The translations under genes and the position numbers were made by a program. This document shows positions 1 to 13,163 of a stretch of 64,000 nucleotides of DNA, piece after piece (within the stretch, counting starts at the first letter, position 1; each line of letters begins with the position of its first letter). Where the stretch lies: NCBI GenBank assembly GCA_011634665.1, contig WAEK01000020.1:632001-696000 (forward strand). Reading direction: 5' to 3'. The notes below the pieces were generated by a model. It was not told where the DNA came from, ran no database searches, and saw only the letters and a list, made by a program, of their open reading frames with translations. This DNA comes from Mortierella sp. BCC40632. Lineage: Eukaryota; Mortierellomycota; Mortierellomycetes; Mortierellales; Mortierellaceae.

Positions 1-75
1 CTTTCAAACCACCAGCAAGGATCCCCATCCCTTATCTGATCTATACACTCCGCTTCAGTCCGTCATCGCAGAGAA

Positions 76-2124
76 TCAATAGTCCATGAAACGGTCGGGG
101 AAAAGGACTGGTGCCATAAGTGAGAATCCATAGAGTCCATAGCAGATCCAGGAAGATGCAACCTTCACCCATACTGCGGTCCAGCTCTGACCGATCAAGA
201 TAAGTCCGTCACCTCCTTCACCCTCCTTGATAGTATTCCAATTGGTGAGGACCATCGAGATATACATAGCTGCAAGAGCAAACACAAAGTGGAAGAATGT
301 GTAGTTGTACTGGCATCCGTCCTTTTCATCATCTTTGGCATCGTATTCTTCGTCATCGTCATCGTCATTCAGCTCGTCCAACGCAGAAACGGGAAGTGCT
401 CTATTAACAAAGGGGATATCATGTTTTAGAGTGTTAGTATTTTTGTTTTGTTTTGTTTTGTTTTACAGATGAGAGAGCGACCGCGTCAAACTAGATGTGT
501 GTGTGTGTGCGTGTGCGTGTGCGTGTCTGTGTTGTTGTTGTTTTTTTTTTTTTACTTACCCGCTCTCGACAGCAGCCAAAAGCGCATCTGACCGACGCAT
601 GTTTGAAGCACCAGGGGGGTTTCGGATTAAAGGCATTGCAGGATCAGTGCTAAGAGGTTCATAGTCACCATTGCTGATCATCGCCTTGCCTCCTTGCGTA
701 GCCGCTCTTGAGGTAGAGTAGGCAACGGCCAGGAACGTGAACACGGCGCCCATAATTACCGATGTTGTCCTAGTGCCACGCGCCTTGCTCAGGGGATTGC
801 AACCTGTACCCTCATCTGGTTCATTTGCCACAGCACTGAGGACTAGGTAGGCACAATAGATGACTACCATAGATGACTGAGCAAGACCTGATCTTGGGTT
901 GGCCTCCTGGACAGCGGGGAGAACGCCGATGATAGTGACAAGGACCGCAAGGACCAGGTTGAAGGTGATCCAAAAGATATTTAGTCCGCATCCACCTCCA
1001 GCAAAATATCCGTACATGATTCCTGTTAGCACCAACGCTCCAATGTACATGATTAAAGTCGAGCCCACAAGGATAAATCGCCATTTGTTTGTATCCGATT
1101 CCTCCCACTTTTCCATGCAACTCTCTGACCAGGTGTGTGCAAAGTCAACAAGAAGGATTAATCCAAAGAGAATGAATATTCCTGCGCCGAGGAGAGCCAC
1201 ATAGTTGCCGTAGAACATGAAAAATTCCGCAGGTATAAAAAATGATGCAACCACGAGGGCGATCCAGACAAGGACCTTTGGGCCCCACCACCTAATTTTC
1301 GGAGCATTTCAAAGGCGTTGAATGGTTTAGATCGAGTTGTATAGAATGACACAAAAGGTCGGGTGACTCAAACTTACCCATTTTGAATGGCGGCTCGTTT
1401 TGAACGAGAGTCATGGACACCAATCAGTAAGAGACCCAGAATAGTATGGAAGAGGGCCAACGCAAAGCCAACACGCTGGACCTAGAGGACAAGTTGATTC
1501 ATGGCGATACAAAAAAGAGGCGGTGTTTAGTGTACAGATGCCACCATTGCTCTTTGCACGTGCTCAAGTTGCCCCTGAAAATAAAAAGTCGACCATCGCA
1601 ATACCCCCAAGAAGCCATAGCACGAATTGTCCTTGCAGTTGAGTCGAAGATACCCGTGCGTAATACTCTCTAATTGCTTGGATGCCCAGTCAGTCAACAG
1701 CGTCCATGCCACCTATTTACAGAAGAAGCAACGTTGTTCAGTTTCCCTAGAAAGCGGTTTGACCGATTTTGAACAAGCACACCACAGCATTATTTTTCAC
1801 TGGCCTTACCAACGAGTTTACGAGCATAATGAGCTACCACAAGAGACCAAAAAAAAAAAAAAAAAAAAAAAAATCCAGTGCGTATTGTTAGCTTTGGTTG
1901 GAATCTTTCGACAGAGTGGCGTAGAGGTAAGGGGGAGAGAGGATTGAAATCACATCAAGAATGGAATGCAAACATACCGCATAGCCCACACGAGTTGCTA
2001 TGGAGTTGTTACAGTTACATGAACGGCAGGCGAGCGAACATGCAGCAGCTGAGAAGCATGAGGCGAGAATAGAGCCAATGCCTCCCAATGCTGGAAGAGC
2101 GATACAGCTGAGGGCGGCACCCAT
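76..2124 (-). CDS. TMS1: Serine incorporator (Serinc/TMS1) multi-pass membrane protein, 6 exons
   Basis: Proposed exons (transcript order): 2124-1978, 1833-1810, 1712-1605, 1481-1378, 1291-560, 400-76, giving 479 aa, the usual TMS1 length. The start MGAALSC is followed by a Cys-rich segment and the conserved CNNSIATRVGYA. Further family blocks are the LTDWASKQLE region, NSCYGFLGVQRVGFALALFHT, and near the C-terminus YNYTFFHFVFALAAMYISM. About ten hydrophobic helices are visible. An acidic DDDDDEEYDAKDDE loop precedes the last ones. Family knowledge: Serinc/TMS1 proteins are polytopic membrane proteins linked to serine-lipid metabolism and lipid scrambling. All internal borders keep the frame, including a 24-nt exon 2 whose acceptor follows a T-run (plus-strand A-run at about 1849-1873). 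Intron 5 carries a TG microsatellite (about 495-530). The identification is firm; the micro-exon rests on frame and family continuity. Confidence 0.92.
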
Positions 2125-3424
2125 TTGAAAAGAGTTGCTCTTGCTGTGTGTGTGTGTGTGTGTGTGTGTATTGGATGTCCTTGTCTTGAGGGAAAAGAAA
2201 GAGGAAGAGTGTGTACTAGTGCTGGCTGAAGAATGTGGTCGAGAATCCTGCTCTTGCTCTTCTTGGCTTCTTGGCTGTAATCGCCCTCGGGTCCTCTTGT
2301 GGATGCTGAGAAAAGAAAAAGCGGAGGAAAAGGTCACGTTGGACGTCGACAAAGCTGGATCACCTGACCTAGCCCAGTCTGTCGAGCCAACACCATCATC
2401 AGCAAGGGAGCCAGACTTGCAGTATCTTCAGGGGCTTACAGAAGGGTCCTGGAAGGTTCCGCTGCGCCCGCCTCGTCTCTGCAGAGTAATTTTATCCGGC
2501 TGTCGAGTGATGGAGAAGCCAGGAACAGCAGGATCCGACGGAATGCAAGATGAGGAAACAGGGCGCGCAATTGTTTCTGTGTCTCCTGCAACAATAAGGG
2601 CATAATCCCACGTCTCCTGTGTCGGCCCATGCGTCTACGGAGGAGCGTGCACTTGTGCCGCGGACCTACTGCAGCAGGCACTGCTTTCTGTCTGGGGGCA
2701 ATTTAGGTGCAGCGCAATGGTGGCGTGCTCGAGTCGGAGGCGTTGGCCCGTTAGCCCTTTGTCCGGATGTTTGTGGCCTCGGGCGAAGAAGAGAGAAAAA
2801 GAGAAGGGTGGATGAGCGAGTGAGTGGGTGTTGGGCGTGAGCAAAGGCTCCCCTTTTCGCCCAGCCGCAGGCCAAATACACCAAACCAAACAAGCCATAC
2901 TAGAGCGAGCTCGCAACCGCCCTGTGTCGCCCATGGCACAGTAGGCGCTGGCCCAACCCAACCCAGCCCAACCCATAAAAGACGGAGCCGCCTGGATTGT
3001 CTCTCTTTTCTTTGTGCTGTTGCTTGCATTGCCAGCATCGTCGAGCACCGCATCTGCGATCCCCGTCTGCTGGCAATCTCCTCTTGCCCTACCCTTTCAC
3101 TCTCACACACAACCTCCACCCACCTCGCCATTCCTTCTCCCGCAGCCACTTCGCCCATTGTGCTTTCTGCATCCAACCTTTTCTTCATTCCCATTTATCT
3201 CCTTTCTCCATCCTCTCGCATTCTGGGCCACAAGGCCATGAAGGCATCCAGTCATTACTTGTGCTGCCAGTAGCTCTCCCTATCTTTACCATCGTCCACC
3301 GACCACCGTCCGACCACCGTCCGACCACCGTCCGACCACCGCCATCCGCCACTTTGCCCCATTCGCCCACGCCTCCCAAAGCTAGACTCACTTAGACTGC
3401 TGCGAGCCACCACTGCGAAACATA
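2125..3424. promoter_or_regulatory. Divergent intergenic region between TMS1 and ASE1
   Basis: The 1.3 kb between two divergent start codons contains a TG/CA microsatellite (about 2143-2168) only 20 bp from the TMS1 start, a TATA-like CATAAAAG near 2973, and a long pyrimidine-rich stretch (about 3080-3230) typical of fungal leaders on the ASE1 side. The open frames in it look like chance frames in low-complexity DNA. Confidence 0.5.
3300..3343. repeat. 11-bp tandem repeat, 4 copies, in the ASE1 leader
   Basis: The unit cgaccaccgtc occurs three times perfectly (3300-3332), followed by one copy with a single change (3333-3343). It lies about 80 bp upstream of the ASE1 start codon. Confidence 0.9.
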
Positions 3425-4835
3425 ATGGCTGCCACATTTCCCATCACTCCCGAGGGCATTGATCGCCTCGCGGAATCCACCAGCGCCAAACTCAAGTTCC
3501 TGGCAATTCAGGAGCATGACATTAGTTTGAGCTTCATGACGACCATGATCGCTGACCTACCTTCTGTTGCAGAACAGACGCTTGTCAACGCAGACGTCTT
3601 TCCAGAGTCGAGCGAGGCGGATCCTGAGAACGATGTCACTGATGTCCTTGATGCGGTAAGGATGCTCTCTTCTCTCCTTTCCTAGACAATGGTCATCGAC
3701 TGAGAGTGATAGCAGTGACAGCAGTGAACAGCTGAACAGCAGCGAATAACATGGAACAGGCATTGACAGCAGGCGAAAAGGAGCAAAAGTAGGAGCAGCC
3801 GCACCAACCAGCCCCAGCAAACAATGGCAATAACCACACCAATTCCGCCCTGTTGTTATTGTCGTTCCCCTATAAGGATCGATGAAGGACGGGCGAATAC
3901 ACCGTCCGGCCCCTGCATTCAGACTCGTCCACATACTTGAACCGCATTCATATCTCGATCCTCCCTCACAATGATGCATGCTTCCCGTGCTCACCACATA
4001 CTCTTGATACATGTCGCTTTTTATAGCTCGACGCTGTCGATCGGGATTGCTCAAACATGGACCTTTCAAAAACACAAGTGCTAATGGCGGCCCAAGTCGA
4101 GGATCTAATGGTATTTCTACATTCCATCCCTATGTCTTTTTTGCTCTTCCAAGTCGCTCAGTGAAGGAGACCGTGGAAGAAATTGCAAACCATTCTCATG
4201 TTCTAGCTCCCTAACAACGCTCTTGCTCTCCTTGCAATCCTATATTCACTTTACAGAGTTCTATCGAAAAAACTTGTGGCGAGCTTGGAGTTGATGCTGC
4301 CAACTGCTCTGACTTCTTGATCCCTTCTGTGGTCCTACCCAAGTCTCTCGAGATCGAGCGAGATCTTGCCTGCGCTCTCGAGATTCTAGAGGAGGTAAGT
4401 AATATTTCTCTGGGAGTGAATGAGTGATGAAGAGGTTCCAAAATCTGAATCGCCTATGGATGACCAAACTAACCAGCCAGCCGTGGTACTTTTACCTATG
4501 GTTCATGTAGACCGCAGAGTCACAGCGGTTGAGAGTGGGTCTATGGGCTTCCAGGATTGAGAGTATAGCTCTACATCTTTGTGAGGACCCTGAGGCTCTT
4601 TTGAAGGTAAGTCTCTCTCCCACGCTTTGCACTCCTGTTTCAATGGACTCGGTGCTCGAGTGCCAGGATCTAACCAAGTACCCGGGCCTTGATCATCGGT
4701 CTACTGCTCCCATCGACAGACATCAATGCCACCCTTGTCTGAAGCGAGAATACTTGAGGTAAGTGGAGCGGTAAAAGAACACCGGATACTCTCCTCCGTC
4801 TGCTTGGAGCAGGTCTACTCACATTGCTTATCTCC

Positions 4836-4880
<45 letters not shown>

Positions 4881-7109
4881 CATACCTCCCATGTCTCCAT
4901 TAGCTCACTCGGACTTATAAGGCCCTCGAGAAAGAATGGGTAAGAGTGTCCTTTGTCCTCTATTCGGGAAGAATACTCTGATCGCGCATCCTCTTCAGCA
5001 TGCTGCCACTTACACGATAAAACCATTAACCTTCCTCTTCTTTGCACTTTTTAGAGAGACCGCACTCGGCGCTTTGACTCGATCGTGGGCAAGTTGCTCA
5101 TGCGATGGAGCCAGTGCTGCTATCTCCCAACTGATGATTACGACCATGCGTTGAGCAAGCTATTTAAGCACGCTGAACAGCTCGATCCATGCATGTGGCT
5201 CCAGAAGCTCGATCCTTCGCTTCAGCCAACAGAGGAGACTTTCGAGCACTTCAAGGAAAAGTTGGCCGGGCTAGACAAGTCCTTTAGTATCCCTGCATAC
5301 TTGTTCTTGACGATTGAGCCTCCATTGTGCCTATCAAAAGACTGTCTTGCTAAATTAAAGGCCAAACTCGCTCAACTCAACCAAGATTACAATTCTCGTC
5401 GAGCAAGAATTCGCGGCATGGAACAGAGACTGCGCTTAATTTATGATGACCTAAAGATAAAAGAGTCGGAGAGAATTATTTTCCTAGACGAGTCGACCGT
5501 CAAATACTCGGCAATGGTGAGTTTCGAGACGAATCAGCGTAGAGTCGTGTTGAGCAGTAAAAACAAAACAGAGGTTGGCCTGCGCATGCTGGTGTAGTAG
5601 ATTGAGCTAACATGAAGTCCACCACCCTGTAACTAGCTTGGACGAGAACTCTTGTCCTTGCAGCATGAGCTTGATGCTCGCGAGCGCTATCTCTCTGGAG
5701 AGCACTGGCCATTGTTGAATGCAGTCTGGGACTCTTGCTTGGTCAGTGAACAGGAACGGGTCTCTTTCAGAACACTAGTCGATGAAGAAAGTAAGGGACA
5801 TGATAGTTTTTGAACTTTCAGAGTGGCTCTAAAGATTAAGTCTTGTTATGATGTTGTATTCACACTTAAGCTACTGGTTACTTGCAACTGGTGATAGTCG
5901 TCTCGTATATTGAAAAGATGGATAGGATTCAGTCCGAGCTTGAGAATTGCAGGTCTCGATTCTCCAAACACGCGCGAATTTACAGACTAATGATAAGCAG
6001 GAGTAAAGTGGTCGAGGTAACGACTGGTTCTCACTCCAATGGCTCTCGTCCTTGCACTTTGCCCGGCACATGAAAGTGAATTATGGTGAACTGACAATTC
6101 ATATAACCCCTTCACATCTGGGTTTATTCAACAGTCCATGATCGAGTTTGAAAAGACAGCCAATGACCCAGAGCGTCTTAAAGGACCCTCATTCCGACTA
6201 TTGGAGGAAGCTAGGTACAGAAAGAACGCGCTCCCAACTCTGCTTAAGCTGGAAAAGGAACTGCTGGCAGCACTCGACCAGTTTGAAAAAGGTAAAAAAA
6301 GAAGAAAGAGAGAGTGATGTTCACTGTCTTTTGGATTGGGATGAACCCGCCTATGGTATGAATGATCTTAACATCAATTCTTTGGTCCTTTTGTAGATAC
6401 TGGAGAGGCCTTTGTGTTTGAAGGAGAACCTTACCGTGTGACGCTCCTATCCGAGATCAAGGAACGCCATGTCGACGAGACTGCATTTGCCAAATTCTCT
6501 TCCAAGATTGCAGCTCCAACACGCAGCCAGACTATTCAGATCATGGGCCATGAGTTGGCACCGATCCCGACGCCTGTGATCCCATTACCAACCCCGAGAC
6601 AAGTTCGCTCAAAGACAGTGAGACGCTCCATGCCCGCCCCCCGATCCCCCGATTCATTGCGCCGACCCAACACAATGTCGTTAAAAACCCCAGTGTCGCC
6701 TCCACCGTCGTACGAGGATGCGCTGACAGAGGCACCAGTCCTACTTGGCAGTCCCGTCGAATCACCTCAGTCTCACTCGAGGGAGAGTAGCGTGGCGCCA
6801 TCTCCAGGACCACATTCGCGTGCTCAGCTGAAGACGTCTTCTATCGTATCGCCGACGTCGATTGGATCAAACCCTCCTGCTGTCCGAATCAAGAGCTCTG
6901 CCTCATCTGTCTCTTCATCGACATCAACGTCCGCCTCGAGTTCTCCTATGAGCGAACGCTCGAGCAGTTGTACGAGCGTTTCTTCTTATTTTTCTTCACC
7001 TGTAGCCTCGGTGTCGCCGATGCAAGAAAAGGCCTTTTCACCAAAGCAGGAGACGAAGCGTCCGGTCAGTTTGCGGGTGACTTCTCGACCTTCAAAGGCA
7101 ACACTCTAA
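3425..7109 (+). CDS. ASE1: Ase1/PRC1/MAP65 microtubule-bundling protein, 10 exons
   Basis: Proposed exons: 3425-3655, 4257-4394, 4511-4606, 4720-4758, 4922-4939, 5055-5516, 5664-5790, 5898-6016, 6135-6291, 6397-7109, giving 699 aa. All junctions keep frame with good GT/AG sites. The family is recognised from the ordered helical blocks: an N-terminal coiled-coil region, LNAVWDSCLVSEQERVSF (the MAP65 LWDK..EERxxF block), then FEKTANDPERLKGP and an ALDQFEKDTGEAFVFEG block. After about residue 480 the protein becomes a basic, Ser/Pro-rich tail with many SP/TP sites. Family knowledge: homodimers crosslink antiparallel microtubules in the spindle midzone, and the tail is regulated by CDK phosphorylation. 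Exon 5 is only 18 nt. The exon 4 acceptor was chosen to continue a helical PPLSEARILE-ALEKEW segment, so exons 4-5 are the least certain part. Confidence 0.85.
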
Positions 7110-9896
7110 AACCATAGCATCTTCATGGATCTGATGAGTTAGACCTTTTCCTGTCGAGCGGGTCGACGGCAGTGTTGCGACCTATTTTCTGTAACTTTTT
7201 TTTTTTTGCCATGTATATTTGCAATGGCGCGATATAACTCGACACTTGCCATCTCTTGATCTATCGCTACTGTCTATTTGTCTCCTTCACTACCTCTCTC
7301 TACCGCCTATAAGTCCACAACACCACTCTTCTTCTTTCACTTTTCAATGACTCAGAACATCTACTGGGAGATCAATCCCTGAACTCGACTATCTTCCTCT
7401 TCCTAATATACTCCCTCCCAAAAAAAATTGTAATAAAAGCCAAGCAACGAAAACATGCCTTGAGGATAAAATATTTTTAGCATGGTGTAGAAGTCCTCTT
7501 CATTTCTCACCGAGAAGGACGAAGAGTCTAGAGAGTGTCTAGCATTCTCTTGGGCTGGTCAGTCTCAACGAGATTGTCAGTGTCCTGGTGTAAACTCAAT
7601 CAGTCTTGGATGCTTGGTTTGAGAGCCAGACTGACCCCCCCCAGCTAAAAGGAGTGAAGAAGAGGACAGGAGAAGGAATATTCTAAGCAAGAATACAAAG
7701 CGGAAAAAGGATGGTTGGGGAAGGGGCACGGGTCTTGGGCAAGCAAACATTCAAAGAGTCATGCGTCGGGGCTTTGTCCCGAGGACACAAAAGGTTGCCT
7801 TGCCATACTCTCTTTTGACCCCCCCCACAGTTTTGTAGATTGGGATCCAGTTCCTCCGCCGGGTTCTATAGAGTCAGATAAAAAGAAGGCGAAAAATAAA
7901 GAGGAGCAGAGCTCTACTTCTTTTTTGGTCTATCGAAAAGAGAGCCTTTCTATGAGTGGATGGAGCTATTAGGGTGAGGGGAAGACGCTCTCTTTGACCA
8001 TTGTCGTTCCTCAGCATCGTCTGTTGATCAAATGTGGAGGAGAGGGCCAGGCATGATATCTGATCGAGGTCCACCAAACAAGAGGACCTGTCTTCTACGG
8101 TTTCGATAGAGACGGAGGAAAGGCGTGGATTGCCGTTTTTCTTTGTTTTGCAGTTATGTTTCTGTTCAAAGGTGCATTTGCTATCCGTGCACGGCGCCAA
8201 GTTCCTTCTCCGACTTGACTGGTTCAAGAACCCCACTCTCGAAATGGCAAATTAGCAAAGTTTGGAGAGCCTCTTTTTTTTCTTTCTTTTTCTTTCCTCT
8301 CCTTCTCTTTTTCTCTCTTTCTCTCTTTTTCTTTTGCTCTGTTGTTATGAACACCCGACCAACGACAAAGGGGGAGGGGGGAGGGGAAGGGAGTAACCGT
8401 GTGAAAGCTGATAATACAGGGGCGTGTCCTCGTTGGACCGGAGCTGAGTGATAAAAAATAAGAGTCGAGAGGCTGTTCGTTACCCGATCAGGACAGGTGC
8501 CCGAGGAGATGGACCCGCCCACTGTTGAGCATTCTCAGCGATTGAAAATACGCATGCTTGTCTGTTTGTTTGTCCAGAACATCTTGGCCGTTTGAGCAAG
8601 AAGTGGTTGGTGCTTTTGCTCATCATAGAAGAATTAAAAAAGGATGTCTGCAAAGCAACAGCCGTTTTTACCCTGCTGCCGGTGATCGGTGGAGAGAGAG
8701 AGAAAATGAAAGGGAGAGAAAAAATGAAAGGGAGAGAAAGAGCATTAGAAATTTGGGGGGGGGAGGGGAGGGAATAAGAGAAAGGAGACGAGAGCGGAAA
8801 AGAGTGTGAGAGGAATGGTGAAGCACCCCAAGAGCAAACAGGGGAGGGCGCATTACGACATGAAAATCAGCAAACGGCTTCTCTCGTCCATCCGTGCCAA
8901 TCGTTTGCAAGAGAGAAAGCAGCGCTCACTCCTCTCCTCTCTCACTCTCACACGATTAGGCTGGTGGGAAGGTGGGTAGAGCAGAGTGTTTGCAATGATA
9001 GTAGCTTAGCCTGCGTATTTCAGGGACCGGGTGAAATTGATTGGTACAGATAGGCCCCGGCCAGGCATTCATACTTTCGCGAAACATTAGGAACAGGGGA
9101 ACCTCCCACGAGAGACTGTGTGTGCATGAGAGTGCTCACCCGCAAGCACGCACAGATTGAGGATGGAGCGTTCAATCAAGTTCTAACGGTTACCGTGGCC
9201 TCTCGAAGTTAATAAGACGGTAAATAGGGTGTAAATATAACAAGAATAGGGGAGACAATGACTGCAGCGTTGCCTCTTACTCACATGGGACCCTTCTTGA
9301 TCCCAAAGGCCCATGCATCGATGAGTTCCACTTACCCAGCATATGTATGTACCCTGGTTGCGTCTCCTCCTCCCGATCTGCACCCACCTCTTACATTCAC
9401 CCGCTCACCCGTAATCTCCACGCTCCCAGTCGTAGGGCTCGTTTCGTCTTTTGGTAGCGATTTTCCAACTCCCCTTGCCCTCATCCCAGTAAAAATTAGA
9501 GTCGGCTGGGAATGATTTGAGGGTCAGCAGCAAAAAATTATTATTATCGCCCAACGGTCATAAGCCGTCGGTCCAATGCCTACAGACACAGACGACGACA
9601 GTTCCCTAATGCAAAGTAGAGGTCAAGATCATGGCTGGCGTCTTTGCCTATCTGTGGATTGATCGATGGTATCATGGATCGATGATCTTGGGTGCCCGAA
9701 TGGATGTGTGAGTTTGTTGGGCTCGTCTTGGGCCGGTCCGCTCTTCCTGGGAGGCAAAGGCTGTTCGTGCGGCCCGCACTCTTTCTCCGCCCTCCAGTGC
9801 ACTGCCCATGGGCACTTCGAGCTGGCTCATGCCCCAGCGGGGCTATATAGGGGCACTCCTCCCCTCGTCGCCTGTTTCTTTTTTCTTTCTTTCCTC

Positions 9897-9938
<42 letters not shown>

Positions 9939-10393
9939 CCTCTTCTCTTCTCTTTTCCTTTCCTCTCTTTTTCCTCGCTTTTCTTCTCTCCGTCTCCGCT
10001 CCTCTTTGGTTTCCATTTGCGTCCGCAGCTTCTTGTGCTTATACCCGCCACGCCCGTGGCCTCCCATCGCCTTTGTCACGCCCAACACCCGCTACATCTC
10101 TCTCCGCACCCCCGTTTCATCCGCTCGCTGTCTCGATCTCGACGCACTCCTTCTTTCTCCACGTTTTGACGCCCTTTGCCTCGACCACCCCCGGCCCCTG
10201 TTCGCCTGCATCTTCACCTGCATCTTCGCCTGCAGTCTTGCCCCGCTCTGCATCCTTCTCCTTCGCCACATACCTCTTCCCACCCTTCGTGAACGTTATA
10301 AAGGAACAATAGCCATCCCCGCAGAGTGCTCAAAGAAAAAAAAAAAAAAAAAAAAGGAAAGAAAGAAAGAAAGAGGGCACTCGCTTTTCAACC
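7110..10393. other. 3.3 kb gene-poor stretch between ASE1 and the next gene
   Basis: No frame here looks coding. It contains homopolymer and purine/pyrimidine-rich low complexity: a CT-rich block at about 8268-8340, a GA-rich block with a repeated AAATGAAAGGGAGAG unit at about 8690-8790, a (CT)n run at about 9899-9935, and an A-run with AAAG repeats at about 10336-10372. The right end holds promoter-like sequence for the 10394 gene. Confidence 0.6.
9843..9935 (+). promoter_or_regulatory. Core-promoter-like TATA followed by a CT tract
   Basis: A GC-rich block leads into CTATATAG (9843-9850), then an almost pure pyrimidine tract. This is the arrangement seen before other genes here, but it lies 540 bp from the next start codon. 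A second TATAAAG at about 10298 is nearer that start. Either the next gene has two promoters or its 5' UTR is long. Confidence 0.4.
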
Positions 10394-10945
10394 ATGGGTC
10401 TCTTCAACAAACCACTCTTACCTGCTCATTACGATAATGAGGATGTCCAGATCAGCGCAGAACTCTGCACCAACATTGCAATCAACATCATTGGCCTAGC
10501 TAAGGTAATACTTCTGACCCAGTCTGTCCATCTCCCTTTCCAATACGGACTTTGTCTCTGCCCTCGTTCATACATTTTATTGCAGCACTCGAAACCAGCT
10601 ACATAAACACACACACACAAGATCTCCACTGAACTGCTGCCTCGTTGACATCCAGCTGTGAATGGACTTGTCTTGGCACGATGATGATCGGTCGACCAAA
10701 CGCCCTCTTGTTCCGACAACAGAACGCACAGCTTTGACCGTTTCTGTACAACAGAATGGAGATACATCGAGAACAAGAGATAAGAAAGAGGGAGAGAGGG
10801 AGAGAGAGAGAGGGAGAGAAGGAGCGTGAGTAAACTAGGTGAAATGCCAGCACAGCGGGGCGGGAGCTCGACCTTTCCATTCAGTTCTGCGCTCTCTTTC
10901 TCTCTCTCTCCCTATCTCTTCTGCTGGCTGTGCTCAACGGAGCTA

Positions 10946-10988
<43 letters not shown>

Positions 10989-11376
10989 GCAATTAGCTGC
11001 GTCCTCTCGTTGCGGGACTGGTCCAGTATTCCTGGAACAGCCGTCGGGGCGCCTCTAGGGAAGAGAACGCGGCAATGCATCTATGACCCGCACCCAACCA
11101 ACCATAGCCCGTGGCCAGAGCCTGTCTTCTATAAAGACCAAACAACATGCCTCCCCTTCTGTGTGCTCGACACTCGCACCCTTTACTTCCTCCTCCTCTC
11201 CGGTTTCTCCCCTTGGTTCTTGAACACGCGCGCGAGAAGCTCCTCAGTCCTGTGTTCCCATCCTGCCCATGAAGGACAAGTCTCTCCACGCACAGGCAGG
11301 GGAATCTCGGCACCCAACCAACCACATTTGAGGGCCTTAATGCGCCGAAGCCCAACCCTGTGGTTGAACCTACTTT

Positions 11377-11411
<35 letters not shown>

Positions 11412-13163
11412 TTCGCTCGTTGATTTTGTTCTCTTTCGTTCGTCGCGTTGAATACCGGTGCACATCAAACAACCGGTGCGGTTGGTCACTACCCTATCCT
11501 CCAACGAGCACACTGCAGCAACAAAGTGGTCATGCAGGGTACTCTGTTCCCCACCTCCTTCTTCTTTCGGTGCCTCACCCTTCTTTTTTTTTGTTCCACC
11601 CTCTTTCGACCTCTTCCGCTGTCCAATCAAATCCCTTCAAAGAATGCTGACCAGGTTTAAAAACAAACAAACAAAAAAACATGCACTCCTTCTAGGGCGA
11701 GATTACTATCATGAGTGGAAACGACGATATGATCCAGATCAAGACTAATGTACACGCCAAAGAATCAATCCTTAAAAATGCTGCCGCGTTGGAGCCCGTC
11801 CAAGATGGAGACCGATACACTTATACGATTCATACACCACTGGAGTCCAAGCTCGAGAAGGCGGTTACTTTCCAGGCCCTGGTGGTCATTCCCAAGAGTC
11901 TGGATGCACTCGAGTCGTTTTCGATTGAGGGCACGAACCTTGAGCTTTCGATTGGAAATATCAGCCATACTTTTATCCGGAATCTGACCATCGCAAACGC
12001 TCGGGGCGATATTACTATCGAGGTATGAGAGTTAGAAAAGCAGAAAAACGATGAGGTAGCATAGAAAATGCTAGTGGGCGAATCTGTTTCATTGGCCTAA
12101 CGCGTTAGATCCCTTTCTATGGGTTTTATTTGGACAGAGCTTCTACGGAGAGGTAGTGTCGATCAAGAACTCAGTCGCAGGAGGTATCTGTGGCAAGTAC
12201 AAAGTAGCACAGCTCATTGCGACAGCCAAGTCTGGGAAAATCAAATCAGACGTCCGGCTTGTGAACATGGAATGCTCAGATGCAGATGACCACCGCAACA
12301 GTCTCTCTGCACCTTACCCTTCTTCACTCACACAAGACCTCGGTTCTTTATCCTTGTCTGGTACATCCCGACACCGACGTTCCCCTTCCAACAAGGTCGT
12401 GTGCTCCACTCTTCACCACTCTCTAGCGGTCTCTGTTGATGGAACGGAGATCTCAAGGCCATTTACAGTGGAGGCTAAGACGGCTACGGCACCTTTGGAT
12501 GCCAAAGTCCTCCTTGCAAACTCTAACCAGCGACTACTAGGTAACTTTATCAACTTTGGAGGCCCTGTCAAGCTCCGAATCTCTGACAACTATCAGGGTC
12601 GGATCGAAGGACGGACTCATTATGGCAAGATCTTTATCGATAATCCCAGGTTTGAGCGGATCGAAGGCGCCATGCTATCGGTACCATCACTTAGCGACCG
12701 TAACGGAGCCACTGCCTCGACCTCGACGATTGCGACGGCGACTAGCGAACCAGTTGCGTCCTCGCCAACACGGATGAGCCCTCCAACGCGGTCGTATTCA
12801 CACCAATCTACATCCATGTCTGCACGGACGCCGTCCCAAGGGACGACCATGTCCTGTGCCTTACCTGAAGACCAATCTGTTCGGAGTCATGGCTCAATAC
12901 CATCCGAATCAGCCCCTCAATTGAATTACCATTCTGCACCAGGCTCAAGCTCAAGTTCGAGTGCTAGTTCGCGCGCAGGATCCTTGCATGGTTCGATCAA
13001 TGAGACACGGTCCGTTCATACGACCAAGTCCGACAAGTCCCGCAAAAAGGATGATGAAAAGGACTCAGTTGTGACTCGGGAGGTTATTGGTCGATTCGGT
13101 CAAGGACCAGGTCTGATCATGATCAAAAACAGTAGTGGTGACATTTCCATAAAGGGTGTCTAA
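10394..13163 (+). CDS. Conserved fungal protein with beta-rich repeat-like core, 3 exons; function unknown
   Basis: Proposed exons: 10394-10504, 11696-12022, 12138-13163, giving 487 aa. All junctions are phase 0 and GT/AG. The joined N-terminus reads ...INIIGLAK-GEITIMSGNDD..., an alternating hydrophobic/polar pattern with repeated G-x-I-x-I turns that recurs as ARGDITIE, GRIEGRTHYGKIFI and, at the very C-terminus, SSGDISIKG. This resembles beta-solenoid or DUF4097-like folds, which is inference. Between the beta segments lies a Ser/Thr-rich, probably disordered region (roughly residues 320-455). There is no signal peptide or membrane helix. The first intron is 1,191 bp, very long for this window, and contains a (CT)n tract and a T-run. 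A missed small exon is possible. A TATAAAG lies about 95 bp upstream of the start codon. Confidence 0.7.

Noticed and set aside
7874..8236. Minus-strand frame starting MGFLNQSS, looking like a GFLK start
   Set aside because: Only the first four residues match; there is no NK stretch, TPRSS block or C-terminal helix.
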